Source: CAZUQP01 sp964484285
GTDB taxonomy: Bacteria; Pseudomonadota; Gammaproteobacteria; DSM-16500
Length of the DNA: 16,284 bases
Reading direction: 5' to 3'
Assembly (NCBI GenBank): GCA_964484285.1
Contig: CAZAEO010000041.1
Coordinates: forward strand, 1-16,284
Shown here: piece by piece, positions 14,218 through 16,284 of the stretch
Layout of the letters: the number at the start of each line of letters is the position of its first letter
How positions within the stretch are numbered: the first letter of the stretch is position 1
Made by a program: the position numbers and the translations under genes
Notes under the pieces: model-generated
Seen by the model: the letters and a program-made list of their open reading frames with translations, nothing else
Database searches by the model: none
What the model was told of the DNA's origin: nothing

Positions 14218-14646
14218 ATGAACGGTCAAGATAATAATAATCAGCAAAATTTGAATGCACTTCCATCAGTCCAACCTGTTTTAGGCAGAAATGGCAATTT
14301 TGAAACTATTCCTCTTGTTGACGATAAAAAAGAAGAACAACCACAAGTGCCTCTGAGTGATCAACGCCCCCCTCGCCATCCTAATACGCCTAGAGAGAAT
14401 AGTAATGCTATCCTATTTTCTGGGGAAGAAAAGAAAGAAGAAAAAACACAGGAAGAACAATCATCACCCGCATTTTCAAACAATAGCTCACGCCTACGTT
14501 TTTTTAGCAGCAACCAACTCCCTGCTCGCCATCCTGGGCAACCACACGAAACAGTCATTGCGCCAACAGAAAACCAAATTGCTCGAAGAGGACCTCGTCG
14601 CCCAGGTGGTCTAGGTTCCAGCAATATGACAATAATTGTTGGCTAA
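14218..14646 (+). CDS. Unrecognised 142-aa low-complexity, probably disordered protein
   Basis: I recognise no family. A good ribosome site (CGGAG) and promoter indicate a real gene. The protein begins with an Asn/Gln-rich stretch (residues 4-12), has no signal peptide or membrane segment, and contains no cysteine. It has an acidic, Lys/Glu-rich centre (70-81, EEKKEEKTQEEQ). Two copies of a short motif, RPPRHPNTPRE (50-60) and LPARHPGQPHE (101-111), are 51 residues apart, and a related PRRPGG stretch lies at 126-131. Both RHP copies share the codons CTCGCCATCCT. The chain is almost certainly unstructured. Such Pro/Arg motifs can bind SH3-like or other peptide-binding domains, so a host-directed or scaffold role is conceivable but unproven. 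It lies between pgeF and the degQ-type gene, each with a separate ribosome site. Confidence 0.65.
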   Translation: MNGQDNNNQQNLNALPSVQPVLGRNGNFETIPLVDDKKEEQPQVPLSDQRPPRHPNTPRENSNAILFSGEEKKEEKTQEEQSSPAFSNNSSRLRFFSSNQLPARHPGQPHETVIAPTENQIARRGPRRPGGLGSSNMTIIVG

Positions 14647-14754
14647 CCTAATCGCGTCATCAAAAAAACATGCCGTAATACAAAAGCACGACCCTAGTGC
14701 TTAACATGCATGAGTAAGCTATACTTTGTCTAATCCATATCGAGGAAACCCGAG

Positions 14755-16125
14755 ATGAACAAAATGATTCAAGAAATCCTTCTCATCCTTTTTCTTATTA
14801 CAAGTTATGCTACTAGTACGGTTACTTTTGCCAGCACACCCATCAATGCCAGTTTAGCACCCATGTTGCAAAAAGTACTACCCACAGTAGTCAACATTCG
14901 TGCACAAATTAAAATTACTGATCTTGCCACTTTAAATAAACTTGAAAAAAATCAACCTCCAAAAGAGAATAACGACAGCGATGAAGCAGTACCTGACAAA
15001 TTCTTATCCGTTGGCTCTGGGGTCATTGTCAATGCTGATAAAGGTTACATCTTAACGAACGCCCATGTAGTAGATAATGCTGAAAGAGTCATTATTACTC
15101 TCAGTGACGGGCGTCACTTTACTGCAAAAGTCATAGGGATAGATAAACCATCCGATGTTGGTTTACTACAAATTCAAGCTAAAAATTTGACTGCCATCGT
15201 GCTTGGTAATTCGAATGACCTAAAAGTAGGTGATTTCGTGGCTGCTATCGGCAATCCGTTTGGTTTAAGTCAAAGTGTCACATCTGGCATTGTCAGCGCT
15301 CTTGGCCGCAGTACGCTTGGAATTGAAAATTACGAAAACTTTATTCAAATTGATGCGCCGATTAACCCAGGTAATTCAGGCGGCGCATTAGTTGATACGC
15401 AAGGACAGCTTGTTGGAATTAATACAGCCATTTTAGCACCCGATCGCGGCAGCATAGGTATTGGCTTTGCGATTCCCTCTAACATGGTTAATAGTGTAAT
15501 GCAGCAGTTAATTGCCTATGGGAATGTACGGCGCGGTACGCTAGGCATTGGCGCACAAGACATGACCCCTGAATTAGCCAGCGCCTTCAACTTAAGTAAC
15601 GCCAAAGGTGCTGCCGTTACACAAGTGATACTTAACTCCCCTGCACAAAAAGCAGGATTACAAGTAGGTGATATTATCACTTCGGTTAATGGCGTTGATA
15701 TCAAAAATGCAAATGATGTAGTCAATATCATTGGACTCATTCGTGTTGACTCTAAAGCAACTATCTCTGTTTTAAGAAACAATAAATCACTCATGTTAAC
15801 TGCTGAATTATCTGATCCCAAAAAACGTGAACAAATGAATCAACAAATCGATCCTTTCCTGTATGGTGTTGGGTTAAAAGATTTTACTCTGCTGAGCCCA
15901 ATTCATGGCAGCGTCGAAGGTGTGCTCATCGTTTCTGTTGCCGAAGACAGTAATGCTTGGCACTCTGACTTGCGTCCTGGTGATGTGATTACTTCAGCAA
16001 ATCAACAAAAAGTGACAACCATTGCCAATCTGAAAAAAATTACAGAGAGCACTAAAGAAAATCTCTTGCTCAACATATTAAGGGGGCCAGGAGCACTCTT
16101 TTTAGTGATTAATAAAGAATCTTAA
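14755..16125 (+). CDS. degQ: Periplasmic serine endoprotease, DegQ/DegP type
   Basis: This HtrA-family protease degrades and may chaperone misfolded envelope proteins in the periplasm. The 456-aa protein has a signal peptide (hydrophobic 7-23, likely cut after TFA, residue 26). A trypsin-like domain follows, with the triad H104 (in TNAHVVDNA), D134 (in KPSDVGLLQI) and S208 (in PGNSGGALVD), and then two PDZ domains (about 260-352 and 367-455). The loop after the first strands (55-85) is short and charged, unlike the long Q-linker of E. coli DegP, so DegQ is the better name. PDZ1 begins at RRGTLGIG, as usual. GAGG lies 9 nt before the ATG. A TATACT word (14720-14725) upstream may be the -10, but its -35 is weak. 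A 145-bp palindrome begins 14 nt after the stop. Confidence 0.95.
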   Translation: MNKMIQEILLILFLITSYATSTVTFASTPINASLAPMLQKVLPTVVNIRAQIKITDLATLNKLEKNQPPKENNDSDEAVPDKFLSVGSGVIVNADKGYILTNAHVVDNAERVIITLSDGRHFTAKVIGIDKPSDVGLLQIQAKNLTAIVLGNSNDLKVGDFVAAIGNPFGLSQSVTSGIVSALGRSTLGIENYENFIQIDAPINPGNSGGALVDTQGQLVGINTAILAPDRGSIGIGFAIPSNMVNSVMQQLIAYGNVRRGTLGIGAQDMTPELASAFNLSNAKGAAVTQVILNSPAQKAGLQVGDIITSVNGVDIKNANDVVNIIGLIRVDSKATISVLRNNKSLMLTAELSDPKKREQMNQQIDPFLYGVGLKDFTLLSPIHGSVEGVLIVSVAEDSNAWHSDLRPGDVITSANQQKVTTIANLKKITESTKENLLLNILRGPGALFLVINKES

Positions 16126-16139
16126 ATTTTATATAACAA

Positions 16140-16284
16140 TAGACCTCTCGCATAACCTCCATGCATGAGACAAGGTCGCGGAAAAAATGAGCGAAAAACC
16201 GGAGTGTACATAAAAGTACATGAGGATTTTGAGCGAATTTTTTCGAAGAGATTGGCCATGCATGGAGGTTATGCAAGAGGTCTA
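16140..16284. mobile_element. 145-bp palindromic MITE-like element
   Basis: The segment is bounded by 28-bp inverted repeats (16140-16167 and 16257-16284) that differ at one base and begin TAGACCTC. The inner 89 bp continue the symmetry imperfectly: GAAAAAAT and ATTTTTTC face each other. The centre is TGTAC, loop ATAAAA, GTACA (16205-16220). There is no open frame, so a transposase would have to act in trans. Both ends carry TA, which would fit a TA target. The AGACC start recalls ends of some IS5-group elements, from memory. In RNA it would form a very long hairpin just after the degQ stop. It ends exactly at the window edge, so flanking sequence on the right is not seen. Confidence 0.75.

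Noticed and set aside
14214..14219. A perfect TATAAT as a -10 element
   Set aside because: It overlaps the start codon at 14218, so transcription would begin inside the gene. The promoter at 14156-14184 fits better.
14361..14624. Open frames of 85-87 codons overlapping the low-complexity gene in other frames
   Set aside because: The frame at 14218 has the promoter and ribosome site; the others are low-complexity shadows without start signals.
14684..14702. Hairpin AAGCAC / GTGCTT after the low-complexity gene, as a terminator
   Set aside because: The stem is only 6 bp with a 7-nt loop, and no T run follows on the plus strand.

Overview
The window looks like chromosomal DNA of a moderately AT-rich gammaproteobacterium. 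The set of ubiG, bamD-rluD-pgeF, a two-domain glutamine-dependent nadE, ygfZ and an M1-family pepN is gammaproteobacterial. A protein phosphatase resembling the WipA/WipB effectors of Legionella, with a glutamate-rich C-terminal tail, points to the Legionellales (Legionella/Coxiella-type, host-associated). The order-level placement is an inference from gene content and was not tested by a search.

Layout. 1-179 is an edge region with a strong promoter and short direct repeats, driving an unrecognised gene (180-935) whose product has one C-terminal membrane segment. On the minus strand, pepN and fumC (4996-972) form a translationally coupled pair. Upstream of pepN, and also on the minus strand, lie a small gene for an exported Ala/Pro-rich protein with its own promoter and a very clear intrinsic terminator, and then the PPP-family phosphatase gene (5424-6980). 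Divergent from the phosphatase, ubiG and a HAD phosphatase gene (gph or mupP) run on the plus strand with a 4-nt overlap. pncA (minus) converges on and overlaps the HAD gene, and diverges from ygfZ-nadE (plus) across an intergenic region with a palindromic -10 element. bamD (minus) abuts nadE stop to stop and diverges from rluD-pgeF (plus), which overlap by 20 nt. A strong promoter at the pgeF stop then drives a gene for a low-complexity Pro/Arg/His-containing protein, followed by a DegQ/DegP-type periplasmic protease. The window ends in a complete 145-bp palindromic, MITE-like element.

How the genes fit together. Most are housekeeping: TCA cycle (FumC), peptide turnover (PepN), ubiquinone synthesis (UbiG), NAD salvage and synthesis (PncA, NadE), Fe-S cluster maintenance (YgfZ), 23S rRNA modification (RluD), and envelope assembly and quality control (BamD, DegQ, PgeF, possibly MupP). 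Between them sit four lineage-specific genes: the tail-anchored-like protein, the small exported protein, the PPP phosphatase and the low-complexity protein. These are the best candidates for host-interaction functions. No stretch longer than about 180 bases lacks a gene, and I saw no tRNA, rRNA, CRISPR array or transposase gene.
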